From Anaerocolumna sp. AGMB13025 (lineage in GTDB: Bacteria; Bacillota; Clostridia; Lachnospirales; Lachnospiraceae), in contig NZ_CP121445.1 of NCBI RefSeq assembly GCF_029689925.1, forward strand, positions 1,915,001 through 1,979,000: 64,000 nt of DNA. The letters are read 5' to 3'. Each line of letters begins with the position of its first letter. Position 1 is the first letter of the stretch. The translations under genes were made by a program, and so were the position numbers. A model generated the notes under the pieces. It did not search any database, was not told the DNA's origin, and saw nothing but the letters and a program-made list of their open reading frames with translations. Below are positions 26,532-33,922 of this stretch, piece after piece.

Positions 26532-29021
26532 GTGCCGAAAGAAAAACAATACAATGGAAAGAACTTTTATTTTCCTGAAAGCTTATCAAATGTAAAGGAC
26601 AGGTTTTTAGACTATCCGATCATTATTGTCGAAGCGCCTATGGGGTATGGAAAAACAACCTTTGTGAAGGAGAGCTTAAATACTGTAGATGCAGATATTT
26701 TATGGCAAAAGGTTTATGACAGAGGGTTGCCCGGTTTCTGGAAAAGCTTTTGCCGTCAATTTGGGGCAATTGATCAGGATCTAGCCCATAGTCTTGCAGC
26801 TCTTGGTCCGCCCTGTGACAGTACACTTAGGTATGAAGCTCTGAGTCTGTTTGAAGAAATGAGGCTGCAAAAAGATACCGTGATTGTTATTGATGATTAC
26901 CATATGGTTGCCGGAACGGAGATAAATTATTTTATAGAATTGCTGATAAAAAGTGAAATCCAGTATCTGCATCTGATTCTCATTGCACGCTACCTCGAAC
27001 TTGAGGGAATGGAGGAATTGAAATTAAAAGGGTATTTGCTACATATAAAAAAAGAAGCCTTCGAGTTCATCGAAAAGGATATAAAGGCTTATTTCTGTCT
27101 CTACGGAATCATTCTAAAGGTGGTGGAAGTAAAGCAGCTTTACACCTTAACCGGAGGCTGGATCAGTGCACTGTACTTAATTGCAGTAAACTACCGTGAA
27201 AATGGATCCTTAAATATCTCTAAGGATACAAAAAGACTCATTGAACATGCCGTATACCGGAATTTTTCGGAAGAGGTTAAAAAATTACTGCTTTCTTTGT
27301 GCATTTTCGAAGGTTTCAGCCTTGAGCAGGCCGTTTATGTCAGTGAAAATGAAAATGCCAAAAGCCTGCTGTCGGAGGTTATCTCAAAAAATGCTTTTGT
27401 GACATATGACAGCGGCAGTAAAATCTATCAGATACATAACATCTTTATGAATTTTTTAAAGGAAGAACTGGAAAATAGAAAGTTACAGAACGAATTATAT
27501 CAAAGGGCAGGACAGTGGTTCTTAAAAACAGGGGATTATAATCTGGCCCAGCACTATTTTTATTTATGCAAAGACTTCGACAGTATTTATCTGACATTAG
27601 AAACAGAAAGACATGCATCTATCAATTATACATACAAAAAGGATGCACTCATCAGATTTTTTCTAGATTGTCCTGAAGAAATCAGGGAAAAACGTCATTT
27701 TGCCATGCTAATCCTGGCTTTTGAGCTTTTTACCTATCATGAAATGGAGATCTTTCATAAGGCGCGCAAGGAATTTCTGAAAAATTTAAAAAAAGATCAG
27801 GGGATAAAAGAAGAGGACAGAAACTGCCTTTTATGCGATTATGAACTGCTCATGAGTTTTACCGTATACAATGATATACAGAAAATGTCCCTTCACCATA
27901 AAAGGGCCGCACTTTTGTACCAGAAACCTTCTTACCTGCTTCCTGGAAGCGGGATATGGACTTTTGGTTCTCCATCCATTTTGTATATGTTTTACCGAGA
28001 GAGCGGAACACTAAGGGATGCGATTGGGTTAATGTTTGAGGTGCTGCCTAATTATAGCATTGTGACAAATGGAAATGGAGGCGGCGGGGAATATTGTATG
28101 AAAGCAGAAGGTCATTTTTATCAGGGAGAATATGAGAATGCTTTAATTACAAGCCATCAGGCGCTCTGTCGTGCAAAATCCAAAAAGCAGGTAACTAATA
28201 TAATATGTTCCCTGTTTGTAATGATGCGTATCGCTCTGGCAGACGGCAATTTTGATACTGTACAAGAACTAATGCAGACAATGTATGAGGAGGTTACTGC
28301 TGCAAAAGAATACCTTTTACTGTATACCGTAGAAATATGTGAGGGGTATATTTATTCTTTATTGAGCCAGCCCCATCGAATTCCAAAATGGCTGGAGAAA
28401 GGCGATTACAGCAGTGACAGCCTGTTATTTCCAAATTACGCCTTGCTCAATATTATTTATGGCAGAACACTGCTGATAAAACGAGAATATTATAAGCTTA
28501 TCGGCAGCCTGGATAGTTTTTTAGAAATAGCTTCTGTATTTCCCAATCTATTAGGTCATATTCATACCTATATCTACGTAGCGGCAGCAAACCGGCAGAT
28601 ATTCAGACAGGACCAGGCTCTTATGTTGTTGAAGAAAGCTCTGGATCTAGCTATTCCGGATAATCTTTATATGCCTTTTGTTGAGAATTGTGATTACATA
28701 AAACCCTTATTGAAGGAATTGGGTAAAGAGAACAATTATAGTGAGGCAGCGAAAAGGATTTTTAATTTACATGATACCTATGAAAAATCAATTATAATGA
28801 TAAATAAGAAGTACTTTTTCCAAAGTACTTCTAAGTTGTCTAAACGGGAAATAGAGATAGCTGGTCTTGCGGTAGATGGGTTAACCAATAAGGAAATCGG
28901 AGAACAGCTCTTTATTTCAGCCAATACAGTTAAAATGGCAATTAAAAGTATTTATTGTAAGCTTTCCATAAATAACAGACTCCTATTAAAAGATTATATG
29001 AAATCCCTGCAGTTTAAATAA
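26532..29021 (+). CDS. MalT-like LuxR-family transcriptional regulator (STAND ATPase)
   Basis: Large regulator of 829 residues. An N-terminal P-loop, A-P-M-G-Y-G-K-T-T (about residues 35-43), and a Walker B-like V-I-V-I-D-D-Y-H-M near 118 define a STAND-type ATPase. A long helical, TPR-like sensor region (about 330-740) follows, and a C-terminal LuxR helix-turn-helix: L-S-K-R-E-I-E-I-A...G-L-T-N-K-E-I-G-E-Q-L-F-I-S-A-N-T-V-K. This is the MalT architecture; in enterobacteria MalT is activated by maltotriose and ATP. The GTG at 26532 sits eight bases after AAGGGG and is preferred to the GTG at 26523, which overlaps it. The location beside alpha-glucan genes supports a maltose-related role, but the target promoters are unknown. 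Confidence 0.85.
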   Translation: MPKEKQYNGKNFYFPESLSNVKDRFLDYPIIIVEAPMGYGKTTFVKESLNTVDADILWQKVYDRGLPGFWKSFCRQFGAIDQDLAHSLAALGPPCDSTLRYEALSLFEEMRLQKDTVIVIDDYHMVAGTEINYFIELLIKSEIQYLHLILIARYLELEGMEELKLKGYLLHIKKEAFEFIEKDIKAYFCLYGIILKVVEVKQLYTLTGGWISALYLIAVNYRENGSLNISKDTKRLIEHAVYRNFSEEVKKLLLSLCIFEGFSLEQAVYVSENENAKSLLSEVISKNAFVTYDSGSKIYQIHNIFMNFLKEELENRKLQNELYQRAGQWFLKTGDYNLAQHYFYLCKDFDSIYLTLETERHASINYTYKKDALIRFFLDCPEEIREKRHFAMLILAFELFTYHEMEIFHKARKEFLKNLKKDQGIKEEDRNCLLCDYELLMSFTVYNDIQKMSLHHKRAALLYQKPSYLLPGSGIWTFGSPSILYMFYRESGTLRDAIGLMFEVLPNYSIVTNGNGGGGEYCMKAEGHFYQGEYENALITSHQALCRAKSKKQVTNIICSLFVMMRIALADGNFDTVQELMQTMYEEVTAAKEYLLLYTVEICEGYIYSLLSQPHRIPKWLEKGDYSSDSLLFPNYALLNIIYGRTLLIKREYYKLIGSLDSFLEIASVFPNLLGHIHTYIYVAAANRQIFRQDQALMLLKKALDLAIPDNLYMPFVENCDYIKPLLKELGKENNYSEAAKRIFNLHDTYEKSIIMINKKYFFQSTSKLSKREIEIAGLAVDGLTNKEIGEQLFISANTVKMAIKSIYCKLSINNRLLLKDYMKSLQFK

Positions 29022-29032
29022 CAAATAAAAAA

Positions 29033-29048
29033 CTACCCGCCCGGGTAG
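29033..29048. other. Short GC-rich hairpin after the MalT-like gene
   Basis: CTACCC and GGGTAG flank a GCCC loop. On the plus strand no T run follows; read on the minus strand it is followed by TTTTTTATTTG, so it would terminate leftward transcription. No minus-strand gene is known here. Confidence 0.35.
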
Positions 29049-29081
29049 TATCGGCAGAAAATAATCCTCTATATAATTAGG

Positions 29082-29121
29082 ATATGGTTAAGTTACATCT
29101 GGATATGTAGTATAACCATAT
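29082..29121. promoter_or_regulatory. 40-bp interrupted palindrome before the MACPF gene
   Basis: The left arm 29082-29098 and the right arm 29105-29121 match as inverted copies at 14 of 17 positions (outer ATATGGTTA/TAACCATAT, inner TTACAT/ATGTAG), with a 6-base centre. A TATAAT at 29072-29077 lies just upstream, so the palindrome would cover the transcription start, the position expected for a repressor operator. The -35 is poor, so activation is also possible. Confidence 0.5.
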
Positions 29122-29145
29122 TAAAATTCATAAGGAGGAATTGGT

Positions 29146-30546
29146 ATGATAAACAATGAAGTTATTAAAAATGAGTGCATTTCCTGTACGGCTGCGTTGG
29201 GGGTCCCAGTCCCAGGACTGGATTCCCTGGGTAAGGGGTATCAAGTTTTTGATCTGTATGCCGATCCTAAAAGTACAACTTTGGACTTATTTAATTTAGG
29301 CGAGCAGGAACAAATTTCTGTTTTAAGGAAAGATTATTTTAAGCCGAAGATTGTAAATGTCCAGGAAATCCTGCAGGGTAATTTTGATTCTTGCAATGAT
29401 TTAACCATTTCCGGGTATTTAAGGAAATTAAGATCATCAACATCCCTGGAAGGAGAATATAACTTCTTCAGCGGTTCTTTAAGTGTTGATTTTGAAAAGA
29501 CAGAGATAGAAAACAGAGTGCATGAATACACTAAAGTTTCCGATTGCATTCAAAAACTGAAATTAAGTCTTAACACTCCAAGTAATGCTTCCCTGATTCA
29601 ACTTCTGAAAGACCAGGTAAAATCAGATATTAACACCTTACCGCCGTTAGAGTTATTCATAAAATATGGCACACATTTTTTAAAGGAAATTATTATCGGA
29701 GCAAAATGTGAGTACTTCTCAGCAACAAACCAGGTGGAATTTCAAAGAGAAATAAATATTAAAACTGCAGCAGAACTGTCCTATAAACGGGCAATTTATA
29801 AAATATCCGCAAGTGAAGAAGCACAGTATGGCTCTTTAATAAATGAGTTTAATAGACATTCGGTTACAAAACTTAACGTATATGGCGGAAAGCCTGAATA
29901 TGGAAAGTATATAACTACGGCAGGCAATTATGATAAATGGATAGAATCTATAGATGAGAATCCGGTATTCTGCGGTTTCACAAGTAACAGCCTTGCTCCA
30001 ATCTGGATACTTTGTGATAACCCAATAAGACAGGAAGAACTTCAAAATGCGTTTGCGGACTATGCTAAAAATAATTTCTCTAAAATTTCGCAAAAATGTA
30101 TAACTTCTCTTAACGTAATCGGATCATCGAATGCAGGAATTGCACCTCAATTCGGATATATTAAGATTAATAAAGATTTAAATGCCGGTGCCGGCGGTCA
30201 ATATATCTATTTATGCTATAAGGAAGGACTGGATGACGTAATTAATGTTGAAAAGCCCATTACTAATGTTGATGTAATTATTGCAGACAGTCTTAATGAG
30301 GCAAGGGCGAAGACTCCTGCCAATCATACTTTAATTGAATATGATTTAAATACCGGAGCCAGGGGAAAATATATCTATATCTGCTACTCAAGAGACACTT
30401 CCTATGAACCGGTTCGCAGCATACAGATAATTTCCGGTAATTCCGGTGATATACCGGCTGCCTATGGCTATAACAAAATAGGAAAAGACTTAAACACCGG
30501 TGCCGGCGGAGAATATATTTATTTATGCTATTCCAGATATTTTTAA
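29146..30546 (+). CDS. MACPF (perforin-like) pore-forming protein with C-terminal beta-prism
   Basis: Protein of 466 residues behind ATAAGGAGGAATTGGT. Residues about 1-310 look like a MACPF domain: the hallmark Y-G-T-H-F (Tyr174-His177) is preceded by an aliphatic strand and followed by K-E-I-I-I-G-A, and a G-G-K-P-E-Y-G turn lies near 250. The C-terminal 145 residues contain three repeats, each ending D-L-N-x-G-A-x-G-x-Y-I-Y-x-C-Y (near 344, 400 and 450), the pattern of an MABP-type beta-prism. The Photorhabdus MACPF protein has a comparable MACPF plus beta-prism layout. No signal peptide, lipobox or membrane anchor is visible. In the family, oligomers insert into target membranes, the beta-prism acting as a binding module. 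The target (host, predator or rival cell) cannot be inferred. Alternative: a non-lytic MACPF adhesin. Confidence 0.8.
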   Translation: MINNEVIKNECISCTAALGVPVPGLDSLGKGYQVFDLYADPKSTTLDLFNLGEQEQISVLRKDYFKPKIVNVQEILQGNFDSCNDLTISGYLRKLRSSTSLEGEYNFFSGSLSVDFEKTEIENRVHEYTKVSDCIQKLKLSLNTPSNASLIQLLKDQVKSDINTLPPLELFIKYGTHFLKEIIIGAKCEYFSATNQVEFQREINIKTAAELSYKRAIYKISASEEAQYGSLINEFNRHSVTKLNVYGGKPEYGKYITTAGNYDKWIESIDENPVFCGFTSNSLAPIWILCDNPIRQEELQNAFADYAKNNFSKISQKCITSLNVIGSSNAGIAPQFGYIKINKDLNAGAGGQYIYLCYKEGLDDVINVEKPITNVDVIIADSLNEARAKTPANHTLIEYDLNTGARGKYIYICYSRDTSYEPVRSIQIISGNSGDIPAAYGYNKIGKDLNTGAGGEYIYLCYSRYF

Positions 30547-30566
30547 TATCGCTTTAGCATTATAAC

Positions 30567-30604
30567 AAGGGGGGGCTATTACTGCAGCTGCCCCTTATGT
30601 TTTG
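30567..30604 (+). terminator. Probable terminator after the MACPF gene
   Basis: AAGGGGGGGC (from 30567) pairs with GCCCCTT (30590-30596), followed by a short T-rich ATGTTTT. It stands 20 bases after the MACPF stop, making the MACPF gene monocistronic. Confidence 0.6.
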
Positions 30605-30685
30605 GTTAGCCATCTGAAAATCATGATCTTCGGTACGATTCTGGCTTTGAAAAGAGAATTTATTTGCCAAGTAATTATTTTTATA

Positions 30686-30714
30686 TTGACATTTAATAGA
30701 GAAAGGTTTATATT
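30686..30714 (+). promoter_or_regulatory. Sigma-A promoter of the MarR/monooxygenase operon
   Basis: TTGACA (30686-30691), a 17-base spacer and TATATT (30709-30714). The predicted start at about 30721 falls at the edge of a long palindrome. Confidence 0.8.
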
Positions 30715-30721
30715 CAACTTA

Positions 30722-30750
30722 GTTAAATATTTAAATATTAAATATTTAAC
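30722..30750. promoter_or_regulatory. MarR-type operator palindrome
   Basis: Perfect 11-bp inverted repeat: GTTAAATATTT (30722-30732) and AAATATTTAAC (30740-30750), with a 7-base AAATATT spacer that overlaps a further ATATTTAAATAT-like core. It begins at the transcription start and is the expected autoregulatory site of the MarR protein at 30803. Confidence 0.75.
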
Positions 30751-30802
30751 TAAACCAAATAAAATTATAATAACCAGACACTTTCTTAAAAGGAGTCATA
30801 AC

Positions 30803-31252
30803 GTGCAGAATGATGAAAAATTGATCATGATTAAGGAATTTACAAAATCGTTTCATGATTTTAATAATAGGACCCTGAAATTTATTAATGACCAATTAAA
30901 TAAAACCGGTCTGGTTAGAACACATTTTGAAATTTTAAATGCGCTGGCAGGCGGAAAAGATCTTTCGATGAGCGATTTAAGCGAAATCCTCCATGTAACC
31001 AAACCAAACATAACCGTTTTAATTGATAAACTAGTTAAACAGGGTTATGTTGAACGTGTAAGCCGCGGAAATGACAGAAGAGTAATTTTAGTACGTCTTA
31101 CAGACGAAGGAGAGAAGTTTGTCAGGAAATCATCAGAAGAGTTAATTCAATCCTCTGCCCAATTATTAGATTATCTTGATGAGGAGGATCTGGAACTTAT
31201 TAAGGAAACTACACAGGCTATGAAAAAGCTGCTATTAAAATTCGACAAATAA
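30803..31252 (+). CDS. MarR-family transcriptional regulator
   Basis: Winged-helix protein of 149 residues: recognition region L-S-E-I-L-H-V-T-K-P-N-I-T-V-L-I-D-K-L, then the wing R-G-N-D-R-R-V-I-L-V-R-L-T, the MarR hallmark. GTG start behind AAAAGGAGTCATAAC; a much longer upstream frame from 30602 runs through the promoter and is not the gene. It is co-transcribed with the monooxygenase 29 bases downstream. MarR proteins next to ABM-type monooxygenases in other Firmicutes (MhqR-like) answer to quinones or electrophiles, so a redox-sensing role is plausible. Confidence 0.9.
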   Translation: MQNDEKLIMIKEFTKSFHDFNNRTLKFINDQLNKTGLVRTHFEILNALAGGKDLSMSDLSEILHVTKPNITVLIDKLVKQGYVERVSRGNDRRVILVRLTDEGEKFVRKSSEELIQSSAQLLDYLDEEDLELIKETTQAMKKLLLKFDK

Positions 31253-31281
31253 ACTCAAAGCAGTTCAAAAAGGAGAATTAT

Positions 31282-31596
31282 ATGAGTACAAAAAACCATA
31301 ACAGTAACTATCCCGATCGTGTAACTTTATTTATTGAAATACATGCAAAAGAAGGAAAAGAAGAGATTGTACGGGAAGTATTTACAACAACAATAGCGAC
31401 ATCAGAAAAACCCGGACTATTAGGCTATAAAATTTATGAAGACAGTAGTGACCCAGGGTGTTTTTATTCAACCCAGGAATGGGAAAATGAAGAAGCATTT
31501 CATGCTCACATGAGGGCTGCAAAAACCGGACTGAACGAGGCTGTTAATATATTGCGGGAACCACCTATAACCAATATTCTTAGGCGAATCGGATAA
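31282..31596 (+). CDS. ABM-family quinol monooxygenase-like protein
   Basis: Small protein of 104 residues with the antibiotic-biosynthesis-monooxygenase (ABM) fold: V-T-L-F-I-E-I-H-A-K-E-G-K-E-E, a central P-G-L-L-G-Y-K-I-Y-E-D, and Y-S-T-Q-E-W-E-N-E-E-A-F-H-A-H. Family members oxidise quinols or aromatic compounds without a cofactor, or are heme-degrading relatives. ATG behind AAAAGGAGAATTAT. It forms an operon with the MarR regulator, which fits a quinone or electrophile defence role. The exact substrate is not predictable. Confidence 0.8.
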   Translation: MSTKNHNSNYPDRVTLFIEIHAKEGKEEIVREVFTTTIATSEKPGLLGYKIYEDSSDPGCFYSTQEWENEEAFHAHMRAAKTGLNEAVNILREPPITNILRRIG

Positions 31597-31832
31597 TCAG
31601 GAACGATTTAAATTTTATATTACTTGGTGTGCTCGAAGATACATGATCATATCGTCAGAAGAGGAATGGAATGGCATTTATGAGTGTAGTTGTCCTCGGC
31701 AACATAAAAAAAGCTTTATCCACTCAGGTCTTGATATCGGCTTAATTCGATGTATAATTAATATACAAGTTAAAATATAAATAAAAATATAAATAAATAC
31801 AAGGAGCCTCCGCAGTTCCCCAAAACTGAATT

Positions 31833-32111
31833 ACTTGATAAAATCAGCTGTAAAAACTAATTTGAAAGCATGATTATGATATCTTTCATAAGCGCTTCAT
31901 TCTGCGTATGATAATTCACTTATGACTTTTTCATGTGGTTCAGATTGAAAACGCACACTGTTTGACGAGCATCGCGAGGAGTTTGTGGGTTTTCAATCTT
32001 ACTTTACCACATGAAAAAATCATTAGTGAATTCAGACTCAGAATACTAAGCTTATGAAAGATATCATAATCAATGCTTTCTTCAAAAAGTCCCAAGCTGA
32101 TTTTATCAAGT
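31833..32111. repeat. 279-bp near-perfect hairpin element
   Basis: The outer arms are ACTTGATAAAATCAGCT and its complement; inward, matched blocks recur in mirrored order: AAAGCATGATTATGATATC / GATATCATAATCAATGCTTT, TCTTTCATAAGC / GCTTATGAAAGA, ATTCACT / AGTGAAT, TTTTTCATGTGGT / ACCACATGAAAAA, ATTGAAAAC / GTTTTCAAT. The apex (about 31960-31995) contains GTTTGACGAGCATCGCGAGG. No reading frame is present and no target duplication was evident. It fills the gap between the monooxygenase and radical-SAM genes; 31597-31832 otherwise holds nothing recognisable. Confidence 0.8.
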
Positions 32112-32170
32112 CCTCAGCCTAAAAAACTGCAAGTTTTGTACCAAAAAAATATTAGGAGAAACATAAGCCA

Positions 32171-33298
32171 ATGATAAACTTACTAATTAAACCGTCTTCC
32201 AGCCTATGCAACCTGCGCTGCAGATATTGTTTCTATGCAGATGAAGCAAAAAACAGACAGCAGGCCTCCTATGGATTTATGACAGAGGAGACGCTGGAAC
32301 AGGTTATAAAAAAAGCATTGGAATATTCCGCCGACGGCTGTACCATAGCTTATCAGGGGGGAGAACCAACCCTGATCGGAATTGATTTTTTTCGTAAGTC
32401 TATAGAATTCCAAAAGAAGTATAACAAAAAAGGAATCCCGGTCCATAATGCAATCCAGACCAATGGCTATCGGCTGGGAAAGGAATGGGCTGAATTTTTT
32501 GCAGAAAATCATTTCTTAGTGGGATTATCCCTGGATGGCACGAAGGACATTCATAACGCTTACCGGAAAAATGCCTCTGGAGAGGATACGTTTTTTGATA
32601 TTATGGACACCAAAAGTATTTTTGACAAGTATCAGGTGGATTATAATATTTTAACAGTTGTTAACAATAAAACGGTAAAGAAAACTGGAAAAATTTATGA
32701 GTTTTACCGAAAATATAAATTAAATTATCTTCAATTCATTCCCTGTATGGATCCTTTTGCCGAGGGCATTAAAATAAACGGGAATGAGCCAGGTGAAGAA
32801 TTTTCCTTATCGAAGCAAGATTACGGAAGGTTTATGATGGAGTTGTTTGACCTTTGGTATGAAGATCTCAAGCAGGGCAGGCAGCCTTATATCCGTACGT
32901 TTGAAAATTATATTGCCATCCTTATGGGAATGCCTGCGGAAGCCTGTGACCAGAATGGATACTGCGGGATTCAATATGTAATAGAGGCTGACGGAGAGGT
33001 TTACCCCTGTGATTTCTATGTCCTGGATAATCTTAAACTGGGTAATTTAAATACCTGTACCATGGAGGAAATCGACCGGAAACGCAGTAAACTTCGTTTT
33101 GTTGAAGACTCCAGGAATCAGACAGAGGAGTGCAAAAACTGCCGGTTCCATCCGGTCTGCCGGGGCGGCTGTTACCGGTACCGCACAGTACCAGAGACTG
33201 ACGGCATGAAGAACTGTTTATGCGAAGGCTATCGGATGTTTTTTGACTATACACTAGGCAGGATGCAGGAAATAGCAGAGACGCTTTTATTAAAGTGA
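32171..33298 (+). CDS. Anaerobic sulfatase-maturating enzyme-like radical SAM protein
   Basis: Radical SAM/SPASM enzyme of 375 residues. The SAM-cluster motif is C-N-L-R-C-R-Y-C (Cys13, Cys17, Cys20), followed by the G-G-E-P motif near residue 66, I-Q-T-N-G near 95 and a SPASM region with C-D-Q-N-G-Y-C-G, Y-P-C-D-F-Y and C-K-N-C-R-F-H-P-V-C-R-G-G-C, which would bind two auxiliary 4Fe-4S clusters. The layout matches anSME enzymes that oxidise a Cys or Ser of sulfatases to formylglycine. No sulfatase gene is in the window, so the target must be elsewhere or be another peptide. RBS TTAGGAGAAAC precedes the ATG. A palindromic element starts 7 bases after its stop. Confidence 0.88.
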   Translation: MINLLIKPSSSLCNLRCRYCFYADEAKNRQQASYGFMTEETLEQVIKKALEYSADGCTIAYQGGEPTLIGIDFFRKSIEFQKKYNKKGIPVHNAIQTNGYRLGKEWAEFFAENHFLVGLSLDGTKDIHNAYRKNASGEDTFFDIMDTKSIFDKYQVDYNILTVVNNKTVKKTGKIYEFYRKYKLNYLQFIPCMDPFAEGIKINGNEPGEEFSLSKQDYGRFMMELFDLWYEDLKQGRQPYIRTFENYIAILMGMPAEACDQNGYCGIQYVIEADGEVYPCDFYVLDNLKLGNLNTCTMEEIDRKRSKLRFVEDSRNQTEECKNCRFHPVCRGGCYRYRTVPETDGMKNCLCEGYRMFFDYTLGRMQEIAETLLLK

Positions 33299-33305
33299 TA
33301 ATAAT

Positions 33306-33401
33306 GATTTGAGAGTCAAAAGCCTAATTTAGGTTGTAAAATGAATAACCCGGTATATATATTCATTAATTAAGTTTTTTGAGGCTTTTGAATCTCAAAT
33401 C
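33306..33401 (-). mobile_element. Palindromic MITE-like element, internally deleted copy
   Basis: Bounded by GATTTGAG and CTCAAATC. From the left it reads GATTTGAGAGTCAAAAGCC, then TAATTTAGGTTGTAAAATG, a mini-hairpin ATGAATAACCCGGTATATATATTCAT-type core, then TAATTAAGTTTTTTGAGGC. Compared with the reverse complement of the element at 55103 it matches both outer parts and lacks the central block, as if deleted between two ATTCAT copies. Flanks AATAAT and AATAAC give a possible 6-bp target duplication with one mismatch. Confidence 0.75.
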
Positions 33402-33430
33402 AATAACTAGTAATAATATATTTTAACTCA

Positions 33431-33460
33431 TAAAAAGCAATGTTCCTGTGAGAACTGCCC
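33431..33460 (-). terminator. Candidate terminator of the sigma-factor/holin operon
   Basis: On the minus strand GTTC and GAAC flank TCACAG, with further partial pairing (GGGCA/ATTGC), followed by TTTTTATG. It lies about 50 bases past the holin stop. Confidence 0.5.
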
Positions 33461-33508
33461 ATGCCCTATTATTTCTCTGCTCAACCGGTAAATAGTAGGG
33501 TGTTTTGA

Positions 33509-33913
33509 TTAATCTAATTCATTGCCGTTGTTCAGTTTCTGTATAGCATCTCTAAGCTTTTTCGGAATGGGAAGCCCCAGCTGTCCTGCATTTTCTAATA
33601 TACTGAAGCCTTCATTTGTCAGGTAAAACATGATCACCAGTGTTCTAAGAGTACTTCCTGTTCCAAGAATATAAGTATCAAGGATATTACCCATGGATAC
33701 AATCATAAAAATCAGAAATTTCTTAACAATGCCCTTATAGCCTACTTCACTTGATATCTTTTTATCATGGATTGCTAATAAAATACCGGTAATGTAATCA
33801 ATAGTCACAAAAGCCGTCAGCGCATAAATGAGAGGATCAAACCCACCAAAAATCCAGCCTAAAATACCTCCGATAAATGCAAATATAAATTTACAATCTT
33901 CAATAATATCCAT
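33509..33913 (-). CDS. Phage-type holin (PF05105/TcdE-like family)
   Basis: Protein of 134 residues with three to four hydrophobic segments (about 8-28, 30-48, 65-85, 92-105) and the strongly conserved C-terminal family signature: F-Y-L-T-N-E-G-F-S-I-L-E-N-A-G-Q-L-G-L-P-I-P-type sequence near 98-120, then a short charged tail. Holins of this family form inner-membrane pores that release endolysins, and TcdE of Clostridioides difficile belongs to it and aids toxin export. The ATG lies behind GGAGGTTAGT, 9 bases after the sigma-factor gene, so the two form an operon. No other phage structural gene is nearby, which argues for a domesticated module rather than a prophage. Confidence 0.88.
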   Translation of the reverse strand: MDIIEDCKFIFAFIGGILGWIFGGFDPLIYALTAFVTIDYITGILLAIHDKKISSEVGYKGIVKKFLIFMIVSMGNILDTYILGTGSTLRTLVIMFYLTNEGFSILENAGQLGLPIPKKLRDAIQKLNNGNELD

Positions 33914-33922
33914 ACTAACCTC

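Noticed and set aside
29033..29048. GC-rich hairpin as terminator of the MalT-like gene
   Set aside because: On the plus strand no T run follows the stem; it would only work for leftward transcription. Kept only as a low-confidence structure.
31833..32111. Retron or group II intron as source of the long hairpin
   Set aside because: No reverse transcriptase gene or intron domain V-like motif was seen nearby.
33306..33401. Simple terminator explanation for the palindrome after the maturase gene
   Set aside because: It may terminate transcription, but the match to the 55103 element and the flanking 6-bp near-duplication show that it is a copy of a repeated element.
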